A stretch of DNA of 5,712 bases from Candidatus Aminicenantota bacterium (lineage in GTDB: Bacteria; Acidobacteriota; Aminicenantia; Aminicenantales; UBA8522). Numbering within the stretch: position 1 is the stretch's first letter; every line of letters begins with the position of its first letter. The translations under genes and the position numbers were made by a program. The DNA is taken from assembly GCA_003524335.1 (NCBI GenBank), contig DQHV01000231.1, positions 2,493-8,204 of the forward strand, written 5' to 3'. A model generated the notes under the pieces. The model was not told the DNA's origin and searched no databases. It worked only from the letters and a program-made list of their open reading frames with translations. Below, one piece after another: positions 5,527 to 5,712 of the stretch.

Positions 5527-5712
5527 ATGAAGAAAAGATCCCCAACCCCAGTCATTTGCCTTGCCCTACTTATCATTTTTTCGCTTTCTCTGGGTTTTGG
5601 CCAGACGTCAGTCCCCAAGGCCAAGCTGCCGGTCCTGACGACGTCGGCCGGCCAAAGCAATGATGTCACGACTGTCAACATCGTCCTCGAAGAGGCCGGC
5701 ATCGGGTTCGAC
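5527..5712 (+). CDS. Exported protein of unknown function (partial, N-terminal 62 residues)
   Basis: Only the first 62 codons are in the window; the frame is open to the right edge. It starts MKKRSPTPVICLALLIIFSL, a typical signal peptide with a basic start and a hydrophobic core at about residues 9-24. Cleavage is plausible around GFGQ (23-26). The single C11 is not in a lipobox. The mature part begins KLPVLTTSAGQSNDV (33-47), followed by a predicted helix VNIVLEEAG. The strand, then G-x-S-x-D loop, then helix order resembles the start of periplasmic substrate-binding folds, where this loop often contacts ligand. From memory it also resembles the family called DUF6305, which I could not verify. 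AGGAG (5514-5518) lies 8 bases before the ATG and fixes the start. It follows two exported hydrolases and a receptor-less permease, so a solute-capture role is conceivable but not shown. The coding call is good; the function is open. Confidence 0.75.
   Translation, partial: MKKRSPTPVICLALLIIFSLSLGFGQTSVPKAKLPVLTTSAGQSNDVTTVNIVLEEAGIGFD

Noticed and set aside
5267..5530. Plus-strand frame spanning the C69 end and the following gap
   Set aside because: Out-of-frame reading of the C69 gene with S/R-rich composition; the real downstream gene starts at 5527 in another frame with its own ribosome binding site.

Overview
The window comes from a bacterial chromosome of moderately high G+C content. 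It has dense coding, good AAGGAGG-type ribosome binding sites and several sigma70-like promoter candidates. The organism cannot be named from sequence alone. Exported C69 and M14-type hydrolases beside an ion-transporter-superfamily permease would suit a peptide- or amino-acid-fermenting anaerobe, such as an Acidobacteriota/Aminicenantes-like or Synergistota-like lineage, but that is a guess. No rRNA, tRNA, CRISPR array, IS element or other mobile-element signature was seen.

Layout: the genes diverge from an intergenic region at 855-976. Leftward (minus strand) lie a single-domain PilZ protein (471-854) and then the 5' part of a major facilitator superfamily transporter that resembles nucleoside:H+ symporters (1-404, running off the window). 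Rightward (plus strand) lie a DctM-like permease (977-2290), a 51-residue two-helix membrane microprotein (2304-2459), a membrane-anchored M14/aspartoacylase-like zinc hydrolase (2476-3639), an exported C69-family dipeptidase (3715-5439) and the start of another exported protein (5527 to the window end).

The first three rightward genes are separated by only 13 and 16 bases, so co-transcription is likely. The two hydrolases follow after gaps of 75 and 87 bases, and no convincing terminator lies in either gap. Both hydrolases carry N-terminal export or anchor segments, and the final partial protein also has a signal peptide. The simplest reading, an inference, is an extracytoplasmic scavenging locus: hydrolases outside the cytoplasmic membrane cleave short peptides or N-acyl/peptidyl amino acids, the permease imports an acidic or carboxylate product, and the microprotein and last exported protein are candidate accessory or substrate-capture components. 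The permease is of the TRAP large-subunit type, yet the window shows no recognisable DctP or DctQ partner, which makes those two small or partial products the most interesting elements.
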